Assembly: GCA_020809705.1 (NCBI GenBank) | Contig: CP085833.1 | Location: forward strand, 3,286,001 to 3,350,000 | Origin: Calonectria ilicicola | Lineage: Eukaryota > Ascomycota > Sordariomycetes > Hypocreales > Nectriaceae | Length of the DNA: 64,000 nt | Direction of reading: 5' to 3' | Position numbers and translations under genes: made by a program | Shown: piece by piece, positions 1-11,837 of the stretch | Layout: each line of letters begins with the position of its first letter | How positions within the stretch are numbered: position 1 is the first letter of the stretch | The notes under the pieces: model-generated | Told to the model about the DNA's origin: nothing | The model's database searches: none | The model's input: the letters and a program-made list of their open reading frames with translations, nothing else

Positions 1-992
1 CTCTAGAGTATTTTGATAAACTAGCCAACGACTCACTCACGTCCTCCTGGAAACGCCTGAGGGGAAGTCGTTACAAAGAGAACGAGAAGTTTAGTAAAAG
101 ATTTCTGGAGAAGACGGGACCTGATCTAGATCTGGACGTGACCAGTCTATTCTATCACTTGGACTACGACAACACGGAATCTCGACGAATCCAATATGAA
201 TACTTTGAACCGCTCTGCGCCCAGAATTACACAAAGACCGAGCATTGTCTAAAAATACCCTCGCAATATTGCACAAAAATTCACCATGTTTCAGAACCTA
301 TTGCCCCAGATCTGTCCAACCTGCCCCAAATCATCAAGGATCTGAAAGTTGCGAGACACAAAGTATTCCCAAATGACTGGGACCATGACTTTTTCGGGGA
401 TCGATTTGACGCTATAGGAAGGGTCATTTGCTTCGGTGTCGTCTTGAAAGAGCCCAACGATGCTCGGCTGCAGGGCGATTGGGATGACCCTAACCTGGCT
501 ATCCTGATCCATCTCTTATCAACAGCTCACGAATTGCCACCTGGTGGTCGTCTTGAGAATGTAAAAGATTATGCGGAGCGCTTTCGAGATAAATTCATCT
601 CGGAAACCATGGTCGAGTGTACTCATTGCCCCGTGTCAACCGACCGCCCATGCTCTGATTGCACCGATGCGGGATTGAACAAAGCTATCCCGTCTGCTGA
701 AGTCGCCTGGAAGGATGAGCGTGTCAAGCAAATTCATCGTACAGCATTGGAAACCGCTCCAGGTAACTGCCTATTACTCACTAGAGAGGGAACTTTGGCG
801 TTGGGTCCACCGCAGACTCAAGTTGGCGATAGGATATTCATCCTAAGTGGTGGATTATGCCCATACATTTTACGACGAGACGAAACTCCGCAGTACTTGA
901 GCTGTCGTGCATTTCAGCTGATTGGCGATTGCTTTCTCAATGGGGCACCCAAGTGGAAGTCTGACGAGTTGGAGACTATTGCTTTGGTATAG
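1..992 (+). CDS. HET-domain protein, 3' part only
   Basis: The reading frame is open from the first bases of the window to a TAG at 990-992, so the 5' end lies outside. About 330 residues are visible. The C-terminal pattern, a 'ALGPPQTQVGDRIFILSG' stretch followed by 'PYILRR' and then 'FQLIGDCFLNG', is the usual tail of fungal heterokaryon-incompatibility (HET) proteins. The catalytic/TIR-like HET core itself is not in view. Such proteins act in non-self recognition after cell fusion or in other NLR-like defence roles. Five cysteines cluster near 620-665, in a stretch with spacing C-x2-C-x7-C-x2-C, which could bind metal. The gene converges on the polymerase gene with only about 105 bp between the two stops. 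Family assignment rests on the tail motif only. Confidence 0.75.
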   Translation, partial: LEYFDKLANDSLTSSWKRLRGSRYKENEKFSKRFLEKTGPDLDLDVTSLFYHLDYDNTESRRIQYEYFEPLCAQNYTKTEHCLKIPSQYCTKIHHVSEPIAPDLSNLPQIIKDLKVARHKVFPNDWDHDFFGDRFDAIGRVICFGVVLKEPNDARLQGDWDDPNLAILIHLLSTAHELPPGGRLENVKDYAERFRDKFISETMVECTHCPVSTDRPCSDCTDAGLNKAIPSAEVAWKDERVKQIHRTALETAPGNCLLLTREGTLALGPPQTQVGDRIFILSGGLCPYILRRDETPQYLSCRAFQLIGDCFLNGAPKWKSDELETIALV

Positions 993-1097
993 GCTTGATT
1001 AAAAATATATCGGTTCTATTCCACGTCTATCATATACATACTGGCTTCGGTTGGGGCCAGCGTAAACTCCCATTTCATGCTCGCTCCATAAACTCCA

Positions 1098-4000
1098 TTA
1101 CAGACTTTGATACAAATCTTCCACCACGCCTGCCAGCATCTTGAGGCCATAAAATTTGGCAACTCTCTTCATTACACCCAACTTTTTGCTCACATCCTTC
1201 CGCGAAACCACTTCTTGCCACTCACCACTGCATGTGCAGTGCTCCATAAAGTCGTTCAGTCTGAGTGCCCCACATCGCACACATTTCAAATCTTGAGTAG
1301 ACCATTCAACAACCCAACTTTCGACTAGAGCTAGCAGTCGCTCTTCAATAGCAACTCGGTCATATTCAGTCTCGCAGAAGCTGCAACGCCAACCTGCGCC
1401 CTCGTTGAAAAGATCCTCGTCCCGACACAAGTCAAGGTCTCGAGCCATTGTACAGCTGTCACACGAAAGCTGTGCAAGTCGAAGACTTTCTGAGGGGTTG
1501 GAAAAGGCACCCTCCTTGGAAAACTCGCGAACGTCGAACATAGCGAGGAGTTCTTTGCGTAGAAGGCGTGCTTCGAGCGTAATGTTCTTGTCGAGTGAGA
1601 GAACCTGCATCAGCGACTTTACAAGCTCCAGAATGGGATTGCGGGGGGTCAGATGCGATCCTGGGAGGTTGGGGAAAGTGTAGTCTTCGGCTAACTCGGG
1701 ATGAAGCAGCTCCTTCTTTCGCTGATTGATAAGACCGAGAATAACCTTCTTGAGAGGCTTTTCGAAAGCTTTTCCAAGAATGATTTCCCCTTCGTGGTTC
1801 TCCAGATTTTGGTTGGGAAGCTGAGTGAGTCTAGGAGTTGAGTCGGGGTCACCGTTTTGAGGCCTCTTGAGCTTGTGCATCAGTTGGATAAATTCTATTA
1901 CCCAGTCCTGGAAGGTAGATTGAAGTCGCACTGGCAAAAATGTGGCAATCTGCCAGTGCATAACTGTTTCCAGGGGCTGCTCATCGGCTTCCACAACCTC
2001 TTGACATGCCTTGCCTCCGTAGTTGTATTCATCATACCAGACCAGGTAGTCCCAATATTCCTTAATCTCCAGATCAATGAAGTGGAATAGAGGCTTGGTT
2101 TTGATTGACTTGATAATGTATTGACTGTACGCGTAAGCATTACCAACTTCAGCCTTGGTTGTTTGTAAAATCAGACGGTTGGCGTTGGCGAAGACAACTT
2201 GGGAACCAACACGACGGAAATCGGCCATCAGCTGCTGGAACGCTTTTCGAGACATCATCTGAACATAGTAATGGAGGGCTCGGTCATACATGAAAGAGTC
2301 TGGGTTCTCCACCCAACGGACGAGGTGCTGGACGAGGACATCGGCCATTGTGCTGCCCTTGCAGGCTTCAGTCCACCATGCCTTGACCATCTCTCGGAGC
2401 ACAAGAACACCTGCGTTGGAGAAAGCGTTTTCGGAGGCCAGAGTTTCGGAGTCGCCACCTGCAGGATTGAAGGCAATTGAATCGGCACCTTCCAACTCAT
2501 TAATAAGAGAAGAAGTTAGAATGGTGTTGATGGCAAGATTGCGAACATCAATGTCGATGCAAACAGATGAGAATGTTCCTGGGTTATTAACACTCGGCAT
2601 TTTCACGGTATCTAGTGGCCCAAGGACATCGTCTCTTTCATATCCAGCATGATCGGGGCGGGATCCTGGAGACCACCAGAGGACGACCCCATTCGATTGC
2701 AGTCGGCGAGCGTAGGCAACATCAATTAGGAAACGTGGATCGTCTCGTTCAAGGTTGCAAATTGGAACATCTCCATATCGTGCCAAGGCAGTCAAATGCA
2801 AGATCCAAGATCCAAGACCGAGATAATGTCCAACAAGTCGGCGGGCAATCACAGACTGCCAGCCAAGGGGTGGCAGCGAGCTATCAGCCGTGTCATACCT
2901 GAGTGGCAAGATGGGGAATTCGCCTAGTACTGGGACATCGTGCACGAGGAGCTTGCGCTGTGAAGATTGAACAACTAGCATTTGAGGGCGATGTTCATCC
3001 TTGCGCATCTTCTTGATAACATCTCCGATCTCGAGATGGACCTTTCGTCGAGTGGTTACTTGAGTAATCTTGACGTTCAGTTTTTCTTGGTAAGTGAAGC
3101 AGTCCTGCCAGTTGGTCCCAGCAGCCTCCTGAGATCGCTTGGCAAGCATTTCGGTGTACATTTTGGTAATGTTAGGAAGATCTTGACCAGAATCCTTATT
3201 CTTTTGGAGAATGATGACATGCGCCTGATCACTGGTGGTTGAGAAGATGCCAAATATCTGACGCTCTCCAGCAGAAATGTGAGAAATATAAATATAGGCA
3301 AGGGGAGACATCTCGAGGTATGTGCGTGGCTTGGCCGGGCGCTTCAAACCAGATAGGTCAAATCCTTGTTCTAGTCCTTTTCCAAGAACTGCATGTTGGC
3401 TCATATCCATGGTGCACTGGTTTCCAAGACGAAGCACTGCTCGGATGTTTAGTGGAACCTGCTTTTCGTACACACCCTCCACACTGGGGTGGTTGAATAG
3501 GAGTGAGAACTTTTCGCTTTCTTTGAAGTAAACGTCCTCTTGTACGGTGAGCTTGAAAAGATGCGTTGAAGGATGTCCGTTAGGCAATGTATAGTTGACT
3601 TGTTCAACCTCACAGCCATCAACAACAACGTCAGGAAGGTCCTTGCTCTTTAAGTTGAGAAAGACTTGACGAGGCACATTGATCTTCAGCGTGTGGATCT
3701 TTGCATCAATCAATACGTGTGCAGTGACAATTCCGGGTGTGTCAGTCGTGTTCAAATGAAGGACTTGCCAAGTATTCATATATGTGATATGTGCTTGTTT
3801 CATGAATGTTTGCTGAATGTTGTTGCCGGCGTGACCTCTCCGGTCTCCAAAAAGCTGGCGTCTTCGGGCTCGTGCTTGTTTCTGAAGCTTCCACTTCTGC
3901 TTTTGGTATTTTAAAAATGCTGGGTAGTCGTCTGAAGGGCTTGGCATAGTCTTAGGCAAGGCAGCCATTGGGTCCAGATTTTCAGCAGGCTCTGGGGACT

Positions 4001-7000
4001 TGCGCTTCTGAGCTGCTGGCGGGGTTTGAGAAGCGGCAATGGCTGAGCTAACTAGCTTTGGCTTTAGAAGCTTGCTACCGAAATCTTCCATATCATCCAT
4101 GCGTGAGCCGTTGATGTTGGTAATGTCTCCCAGTGGGCTTTTGGCGAAGAGATCAGTGAGCTTCTTCTGCTTCATTTTATCCTCTTTGATATTGATTCTT
4201 CTTTGTAGCCAGTCAGGATGAGCAACTCGCGGAACTGGGTTGCGAACTTTCTGAAGGGCAGCAGGGATAGTGATGAGCTTTTGAATAACGGAGCCGAGAC
4301 GTTCCAGGTAGTAGTCCCAGTCGAGAAGCGCTCGAGGATCTGTATCACCTGGCTCCTCTTTTAGCCACTTCTTGAGATAGGTTCGCTTGACCGTCTCTTC
4401 CGCGGAGAAGATTGCGACAGGGACGGCTCGTTCAGTGACAGGGGCATTTCTGGGTTTAGAGCAGATAATAAACTTGCAGTTTAAACCCTTGTCCTTCACC
4501 ATGCCCTCTCCCAGAAAGTCTGCCAAACGCTTCGCTGTGGTAATACTAGTCGATTTTTGAGTACCATACTCCTCGAGAGTTTTGGACATGCTTCGGTTCT
4601 CGGAAATAAGCTCCATCAATTCCTCATCTGCCAGTGTCGAACCTTTGTTATGCAACACGTCGAGCCATTGGTTGGCGACCTTGGCCACAGCGGTGTAGCA
4701 TTCCGCCAGCGTAGTTCCGTCCAAGAAGAATTTGAAAATTTGCTGTTGGAAGATCTTGATAAGCTTGAGCTCACCACGTCGTTTGACCTCAAAACCCTTC
4801 AACTCTGCCAGACTTCCGTCATCGTTGAAGACAGCATATCGCTTCTTCAAATTCTTGTCTTCTTCTTTCGAAGTAGGAAGAATCATCGCCTTGTAGGGTC
4901 CATCAACTTCGAAAAAAATGGAGTTGTCACTGTGTGTCTCGTACTTTAGCGTTTTCTTATCGACCAAAGTCTGATACTGGTGATTGGTGAAACGTGCGTG
5001 AACCAGATGGTTAAGCATCACACAAGGATATGAAATGTTCAGCTTCTTTCCGTTTTTAAGCTTGAAAGAGAAGTTTTCTGGGAAAGTAGCGGGAAGCATG
5101 CACCAAATACCATCTGTATCCAGTTCAAGAGGTCGACCAAGTCGTTCGACTAGTTGTCGAGCCATTTGAATAATGTGCGCTCCTGTCAAACAAGTAACAC
5201 CAGCCATTTCCAAAGAATACCAGCGAGAACCCTTTCTCATGACGTAGCCGTAGAACGAGTTAAGAATGACCTTGTGAGCAAGCTGCAGGGAGTCGTACAA
5301 CACAATCATCTTCTTGGCGGCTTCAACTTCACTCGCTGATGCACCGGAAGCTTGCAACGACGATGCATTTCCCTTCCAAACTTTTGCTTTGCCCTTATAA
5401 TCATATCGACGATCACGGAAGTCACGTACAGTGTTGATATAGAAAGGATTTTCTCGCTGGCAAATGATGGCCTCACGGACGATGGTGGTGGAGTCATGAA
5501 TCTTGTGATAGACCTTTTGCGAGTATAGTTGCAATCGCTTTCTGATGAGGGCTGCTTGTTCGTCTGCGCTGAGATCTTGAAAAGTTCGCATAGGGGCATA
5601 AGGAGTTTTCCCAGGGAACTTTTCGTTTTCTAAAGCGTTGCGAATCATGTTGTATTCGTCCCGCTTGGCGGGGATGTACTCTCCTCTCCATGCCCACGGT
5701 AATCTTCTGTCGCAAGTTTTGCCTGGCCGGTTGAAGTCGCAAGCGGCGCAGTCGGATTCCTTAATCATCGAGTCAGGTTGTAATCGATTTGTTGTCATGA
5801 TGTTGGGGTACATGGAGGCGACATCCAGATGGTAGATGAGAGGTGTTTCGTTGCGGTTAGGGGTCTCCTTGAGCTTCATGAGTTGTGCCACGATTTGCTC
5901 CTTGACTTCCTCATAATTCTCCACATCTTCAAATTTCTTGTTCTCTTCCACGGTAATGACGAACTTCAAGGCGGCGTCCAGATCCTTGAGCAACTCATCA
6001 ATAGCAGAGGGTTCAACAGCGAAATCGACGGGGATATCAGCTCTGAAGACACCTGCTTCGATACTTTCGACGTGACCACCAACATAGGTTTCTGAGTCGA
6101 GCAAATGACCATCCCAGAAAGCTTCTTTGGGAGTGATGTACTTGTTAGGAAGTACGATTTCCCTCTCATAAGCCTGCACCATTAGCAACATCTCGCACAG
6201 AGTACCAGTTCCTTTTCTCAAGACGTCATCACCTCCCAATGGAAGAATGGTACAAAGTGAGAAAATGAAAGGATGCACATATTTCATGTACAAGTAATAA
6301 GTGGCAACAGCATCGGAGACGGAATACTCGGCGAGGGTCTGTGGCCGTTCACTTGCGTATGGTGTCATCAGCTCGGGGTCAAGTTCGTCTGGGTCGTATC
6401 CAAGCTTTGCGACAGTGACGGCCTTCAGACCTCGAGAACCTTGGGGAAGATACGAATCTCGGTTCACCCAGTGGAAGCAGTCCATATGCACACTGTAATT
6501 GCACTTGTACTGGTCCTCACTGTCCTTTTTCCAACCGATCTCATGATACATGTCAATGCCGTTGACACTTGCTCTCGCTTCAACGAATGGCCAATCGAAA
6601 AAGTCACCGTTATAAGTCGCAATAACTGTTGGGCGAGCCTCCTTAATATGGAGGAAGAATCGCTCAATCAAGGACTTTTCATCAGGTTCGTTGAAGATCA
6701 TGAAAGGACCAGGGTATTCAGGTTTAGGGGTATAGTCAAAATCGCCAATATCTTCAGAAAGGATTTGACGATTAGTGATTAGGAATCCCTGGCCATCAAT
6801 CATGTACGAAATCATGATAATCTGATCAACAGAGGCATCGGGGAATTTGAGAGGCGCCTTGCTTGTTTCAATATCGTATGCCATGACCACGGGCTCTGCT
6901 GGTAGAGATCTTTCTTCGCTGGGGTAGATTTTGGTTACACCGTGCTTGGCTTCAACAAAATACCATTTACCGGCTCGTATATCTGGGATATGTTGTTAGT

Positions 7001-7843
7001 AGCCTGCTATTTTGTCGGAGAGAGGTTACTTACCCAAGTCTATCATTACTCTTACATGGTAAGGAACATCGTACTCTCTAATATCGACAATAAAATCGCT
7101 AGCATCTGCAAACGAAGCGTTCGTGTGTCGTTCATCATCTCGTAAATCATCAAAAAGGTCGAAGTTGCCATTGGAACTGAGTTGACGGTAGTTAGTTATC
7201 AGGACTTTGCTCCAAGGCGCAGTTTCTCAACTTACGTTGCGACCTCGGCATACGCATCCATTGCGTTCATGTTCTTCTTGTTCTTCTCGGCGATGGGCAT
7301 GATATCCCTTCTTGCGGCCAGCAGATCATTGACGTTGGCGAACCTGAGCTCTAGGAATGTGCGCTTGTAACCAAGCAAGTGGTTTGGCATATTTAGATCA
7401 TCCTTCTCAACTCGGCGCACCGTCTTGAGGACGCCATCGCCTGGAACTCTTTTGACCCATTCTTCTACCTCCGACTCGCGGCCCTTCTTCACAGCAATCA
7501 AGAAGTACGGGTCGTACTCCACTGTCGCTTTGAATGTTGAGCCGTCTTCCTCAATGAAATAGCAGTCAAGGGCAGCCCGTCCACCTGGTATTCTCTCGTC
7601 CTCAATTGATGTAGGTTGAACATTAACAAGCCATCCTTCCTTCTTCTTGCCGCTGTCGTATCGGGCAAAGCCCATGTTCTCGTCGATGCTATGCGCTAGC
7701 CGAGTACGTTCCCATTTTTCGTCTGCTGAGGTAGCCTCATTTCGGGATGAGGCAGCGAATGTTTTTGTGCGGGCACCATGGTAGGCAGTTTTACCTCCAC
7801 GACGAAAGCCCTTTTGGGGGCGGCGGAGACTTGTGTTGGGCAT
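1098..7843 (-). CDS. POL2: DNA polymerase epsilon catalytic subunit
   Basis: Leading-strand replicative polymerase with proofreading exonuclease. Three exons: 7843-7236, 7176-7034 and 6982-1098, with introns of 59 and 51 nt, giving 2211 residues (yeast Pol2 has 2222). I chose the ATG at 7843 because the upstream in-frame ATG at 7969 adds a low-complexity stretch unlike the family. Exonuclease motif I is D287-I-E289. Polymerase motif A is around D637 ('[10 protein letters not shown]') and motif C is D872-T-D874. These sit 1-4 residues from the yeast positions, so both active sites look intact. A PCNA-binding motif 'QKKLTDLF' is at 1189-1196. The C-terminus carries two cysteine clusters (CxxC pairs) for zinc or an Fe-S cluster and for binding the other subunits. 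It is divergent from COX20; the shared promoter has two ACGCGT boxes. Confidence 0.98.
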
Positions 7844-8557
7844 CGTGGCGAGTCCCTTAGTTGGATAGGGCGAAGCAGGAGAGTTTTGAGTTACTGTACT
7901 CGGGGTGCTCGAAGGAGCGCGGTAGTCGTCATGAGAGAAACAAGCAGCACACGAGAACCGGGAGACCAAATTAAAAAGATTGACGTCAAGTATAACGAGA
8001 AGAAAGCCAACAATGGGCGTTGTGTGAAGCGGAGCGGTTGTGTCTTGCTGTGGAAATAATACCAGGTAAAGGGCAACGCCTCAAAAGCATTGACCTAGAT
8101 TGGTAGATTTCGAGGACGCGTTGATACGCGTCGGGCGCGACACGCTCGGCCTGCCCCACTAATAGTTTAATGGGTTTTATGGATTTCTTACTGGCCTCAA
8201 ACTTCCACAGCAACCAACCAATAAGACAGGCTAAAACGGGTTCAACAGTCTCCTTGCACAAGCCTGTTTAGCCTGGAAAACATCCCCCTGTTGGTCTATT
8301 GTTCCTATCCAATAAGATGTTTTTATCCACCCACTGGGCTTTCTCATGCTAAGCAGCGCCATGTACTCGTACTCGGTCACCTCCAACCCGTCAAAGTGGC
8401 AGGGAGTGGAGCACACAGCACACTGACAGAACCCCAACGCACGGACCAATTCGAGAATGAGCGGCACCATTTTCAGCGTCATGGGTCGTTCGATGCGACC
8501 ACTGGCTTTGCTTGGCCGTCTTTCATGATATCCATTGTGTTGCACAGTTAGCCAGAA
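7844..8557. promoter_or_regulatory. Divergent POL2/COX20 promoter region
   Basis: 714 bp between two start codons, with no credible ORF. It carries a pair of ACGCGT boxes (listed separately) and a GC-rich patch just beside them. Confidence 0.7.
8116..8131. promoter_or_regulatory. Two MCB boxes (ACGCGT) 10 bp apart
   Basis: ACGCGT occurs at 8116-8121 and 8126-8131, about 280 bp upstream of the POL2 start. 'GGGCGCGAC' follows directly. ACGCGT is the MluI cell-cycle box bound by MBF in yeasts and controls S-phase genes including replication polymerases. The motif is seen; binding in this fungus is inferred. Confidence 0.6.
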
Positions 8558-9128
8558 ATGGCGTCAGGACAGGAGGATGGGCAATCGCAGCCGCTACCCA
8601 ATGCGCAACCGCAACCAAACCCAGGCGACAAGACCCTGCATGTCTGGTCCAAGCCAATAGAACCCACCGATGCGGGCAACAATCCCAACCAGCGACCAAC
8701 AATCTCAGAGGCAGTGTCTATGATTAAGAAGGAGGACTTCGGTAATATCGCCAATACACCTTGCGCTCGTCAGGGATTTCTCGCTGGAATTGCTTCCGGC
8801 GCCGGTCTGGGAGGCTTGAAGTTTGTGGTCCAAGGTCAGATAGATATACCATCAGCCCATCCTCGCAATCATGCTAACAAGTCCAACAGGAAACGCTATC
8901 AAAGCTGCGAACTGGGCCGTCGGCCTCTTTATCTTTGGAAGCGTTGCATCATACGAATGGTGCCAGTACCTCCGCCGAGAAGAGCGCCGGCAGATGAAGC
9001 GACAGATTGAGGTCGTTACAGAAACCCGAAGAGAACAAGCAAAGAAATTGATTGAGGAGAGGAAGGAACAACGACAACGAGAGGCCGAGCGAAAGGCTGC
9101 GGAAAAGCCTTGGTACAAGTTCTGGTGA
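8558..9128 (+). CDS. COX20: Cytochrome c oxidase assembly protein COX20
   Basis: Two exons, 8558-8834 and 8890-9128, with a 55-nt intron (CTAAC branch near 8874), give 171 residues. The family signature is clear: 'PCARQGFLAGIASGAG' in the first membrane span, then 'KAANWAVGLFIFGSVASYEWCQ' spread over the second, followed by a long charged helix rich in E, R and K. In yeast and humans COX20 is a mitochondrial inner-membrane chaperone that holds newly made Cox2 during assembly of complex IV. The N-terminal 55 residues are rich in Q, P and N and low in conservation. It is divergent from POL2 and convergent with the unknown gene at 9584-10411. Confidence 0.92.
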
Positions 9129-9583
9129 GCTTTAAGCCCGCTCTATCTCGAATAACGTATCAATGTGTATGAGTATCTGTAACATTCTCCGAGTCACGGT
9201 GGTGGAAATGGACCAAAACTCCCTTGTACAATAGGGCAGGATGCACAGGATAACTATAAGATTTGGCAAATTTATTGATGAGAATTACGTTAAACTCCCC
9301 TTGCTATGAAGGGAGGACCTGTAGTTCTGTGAAGAACTGGGTATAAAAGCAGAGAACAACGAGTCATGAGATACCATCCGCAGTTAGCCGCCAAGTAACA
9401 CCGTACAGCCGTGAGAACCTCCCACCCTGAGATCTGGGAAAGTGTGAACCGGTGCAAATGCAACCATAGAAGACGAAATATAAGGAGAAAAAAAACGCCA
9501 CCAAACAACCGGCACCTGTTACAATCCACTTCATCGTACATCGTCGCTCCCCCGAACCCCTGACAACGGGCCATACCACCGAG
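9129..9583. other. Convergent intergenic stretch
   Basis: 455 bp between the COX20 stop and the stop of the next minus-strand gene. Short ORFs here have no recognisable features. It should hold both 3' untranslated regions. Confidence 0.5.
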
Positions 9584-10411
9584 TTACCCCGTAGTGATGA
9601 CAATGTTCTGTGCTTCAGCATCCATGAAGCGGACTTTCCGTGACGGGGACCTCGTATCATGTCGAATGGCGAGACCAGCTCCACCATGCCGTCTTTGATT
9701 GCGCTTGGCTCTGGCGTCGCTTTCTTCTCGTTTCCGGTACTCAGCCATTTGCTGTCTTCTTCTTATGGACCTAGCCTGAGCCAGCGCCGGACTGGGCTTG
9801 AATCCGATGCCGTTGATGCCGGTGCCGTCGTCATCTTCGTCCTCTGGGTCGTATATCGTGATTTCGTCCTCGTGCCAGGTCAAGGCGGCTCTCACTGGAT
9901 CGACAATCTCTACCTCGTCATCTTCGTCCGACAGGCGCCTTGGAACTCTCTTGAAGCGCAGCGGGGGAGAACTGGACCGCTTCCTGACTCTTGACTTGGA
10001 GTCGGCTAATCGGTTGATGGACGGATATGCTCGGTGAATGGAAGCATCGGGTTTGGGTAGCGTGGCCTCATCTTGGCTGGGCTTCTCTATTGATAGCGGT
10101 AGGGGCAGAACGGGCTTCTCGTCCGGCTGGACCACTTCGTCCTCTTGGGGAGCGTCGAGCATCACGTCATTTGGCCGCTGGCGTTTTCGAAGCGACTCTT
10201 CAAGCACATTGTCGTCGTCGTTAGGCGTTGCCCCGCCCCCACTTTCCAGGGCAAGGCCGCGGAACCTGTGGGCAACGGTAGATCGCGGACTGTTGCTGCC
10301 ATCGTCTGAGGCTGCGGCGCTCGGGGGCTCAAAGGAGAATTTGATGGGCGAAAGCCAGAGCTCCTCGCCGCGCTTGCGCTTCGGAGTGTTCTTGGGCGAT
10401 GCAGCGTCCAT
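9584..10411 (-). CDS. Putative nuclear protein of unknown function
   Basis: Single exon of 275 residues if translation starts at 10411 ('MDAASPKNTPKRKRGEE'); the frame stays open 47 codons further upstream, but that part looks like leader sequence. I do not recognise a domain. Visible features are a basic nuclear-localisation-like 'PKRKR' near the N-terminus, many S/T-P sites, an acidic middle ('DEDDEVEIVD', 'DPEDEDDDG') and a C-terminal basic helix 'RRRQQMAEYRKREESDAR' followed by 'KRNQRR'. The alternating acidic and basic blocks suggest a chromatin- or RNA-associated protein. That is inference. The long open frame and the ordered motif layout support it being coding. Confidence 0.7.
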   Translation of the reverse strand: MDAASPKNTPKRKRGEELWLSPIKFSFEPPSAAASDDGSNSPRSTVAHRFRGLALESGGGATPNDDDNVLEESLRKRQRPNDVMLDAPQEDEVVQPDEKPVLPLPLSIEKPSQDEATLPKPDASIHRAYPSINRLADSKSRVRKRSSSPPLRFKRVPRRLSDEDDEVEIVDPVRAALTWHEDEITIYDPEDEDDDGTGINGIGFKPSPALAQARSIRRRQQMAEYRKREESDARAKRNQRRHGGAGLAIRHDTRSPSRKVRFMDAEAQNIVITTG

Positions 10412-11238
10412 TGTGGTGTTTGGGTTGAGCAACGGGGAGTTGCAGCCGCCTTTGTCTGTTGTTGAGCTAGGTGAGCAAAGGCGCTGTACGTCGCACTCGG
10501 GAAGGTGGCCCGTGGCTTGTCTGCACCACCGGGTTTGCCCGCCCATTGTCATTAATGCAGAATTTCAGTGGCGCGGGCCTTGATGGCTTAAACTCAACTG
10601 GGCAGCGATTCTGACAATCGTCTTGACATGTACACGGTCAGGCCGCTGCTAGCAGCCACCCAGTCTACTTTAGTTGAGGAGTCTCAGTGTGATTGAGAAA
10701 CAAGTCTCGGAGTTAAGCCCCAAGGTTTCGAAAACATTGACATTTACTCTGAACACCGCTTGGATACCTGAGGGCTACCTACCACCCGACATTTCCTTTT
10801 GGATGAGAGCGATAAGTACCTTTGGGGCACTTCTTCAACGCCTGCAAAGCCCTGCAGGTACCCAGGAGCCCGCTGTGTTGGCTGGTCCCATGACATGCCA
10901 CCACCCAACTAACTTCATCCCCCCCACTCAAGCAAAGCCACAGTCTTCACCGCGCAGAACGACCAAGCACTCTTCTCGCCCAAGATAAGAAATGATGACC
11001 ACTTCTCTGGGTCACTGTACTGTATTGTAGGAGAAATAAATAAAATAAAAATATAGATTGTAATCCTGCATTCGCCATACGCCTGATAAAAATGTAGGGA
11101 CGCCTGCGCCATAGTGCCCGTGAGCGATGCATGCATTCACTGCCGCGACTGCGTACGTGTGATGGTGATGTGTCATATCATGTGACTGCGTGTGTTGTCA
11201 TTATTCGTCTTTCTTGTTATCCGTATCAGGATCATTGC
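10412..11238. other. Intergenic stretch, no supported gene
   Basis: 827 bp between two minus-strand genes. A 104-codon plus-strand ORF at 10674-10988 has no motif or gene-like composition and is not called. It probably contains the promoter of the 9584-10411 gene and the 3' end of the SAM-domain gene. Confidence 0.5.
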
Positions 11239-11837
11239 TCAAGTATTTTGAACAGCCTACTTGGTGTTAGATACGTTGTGACTTCCCCATACGGTGGGGT
11301 AAATGATAGACTCACCCGAAGTAGCTTCCCTCTCGCGCCGACGGTATCAACTCCAAGTTCCTCCAGTTCTGCATCACTCAGCTGCGATATCTGCGCTGGC
11401 GACAGTCCTGTCAGACATTTTTCATACTTGTGCAGCCTCAAGGCCTTCAACCATTTGGTGATCCACTTGGGGTCCTCCGAGTCACGAGGGAACACTGGCA
11501 TGGTCCATCTTGCTCTGTAAGCGGGCTGTATGAGAAGCTCTTCTTGGCGCTGCCACAGATTTCGCTTCCGCTCTTTGAGAGTTTGGATCAAGGGCTCTAT
11601 TTCGCGTAGACATGGGAGTTCGGCGAGGGAAAGCAGGGCGGCAGCCCGCTCTTCGTCGTTGAGGACGGCAAACCAGGTTTTGATAACATCCGTTTCTCGT
11701 TCCATCCTGTCAGAATCCACTGCGGCTTCGGCGTGATGAGAATGAGATAGCAGCGGAGAACTCGAGGTGGATGAGGACGAGGCCGATGAGGACAGGCCGG
11801 ACAGAGCCGGGCTCGAAAACGAACTTGGAAAAGACAT
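11239..11837 (-). CDS. Small SAM-domain protein
   Basis: Main exon 11837-11316 (174 codons) plus a likely 18-nt terminal exon 11256-11239 after a 59-nt intron (GTGAGT donor, TATCTAAC branch), giving 179 residues. Without splicing, the frame reads through the donor to a later stop. Residues about 120-179 form a SAM domain: 'WITKWLKALRLHKYEKCL' then 'LSDAELEELGVDTVGARGKLL'. The LRLHKY and LG-ARGKLL pattern is close to the RNA-binding SAM domains of Vts1/Smaug. The first 40 residues are serine-rich and low-complexity. Vts1-like RNA binding is possible, but the protein is far shorter than Vts1, so I leave it unnamed. The splicing choice at the end is moderately certain. Confidence 0.75.

Noticed and set aside
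10674..10988. 104-codon plus-strand ORF
   Set aside because: No motif and no neighbouring exon extends it.
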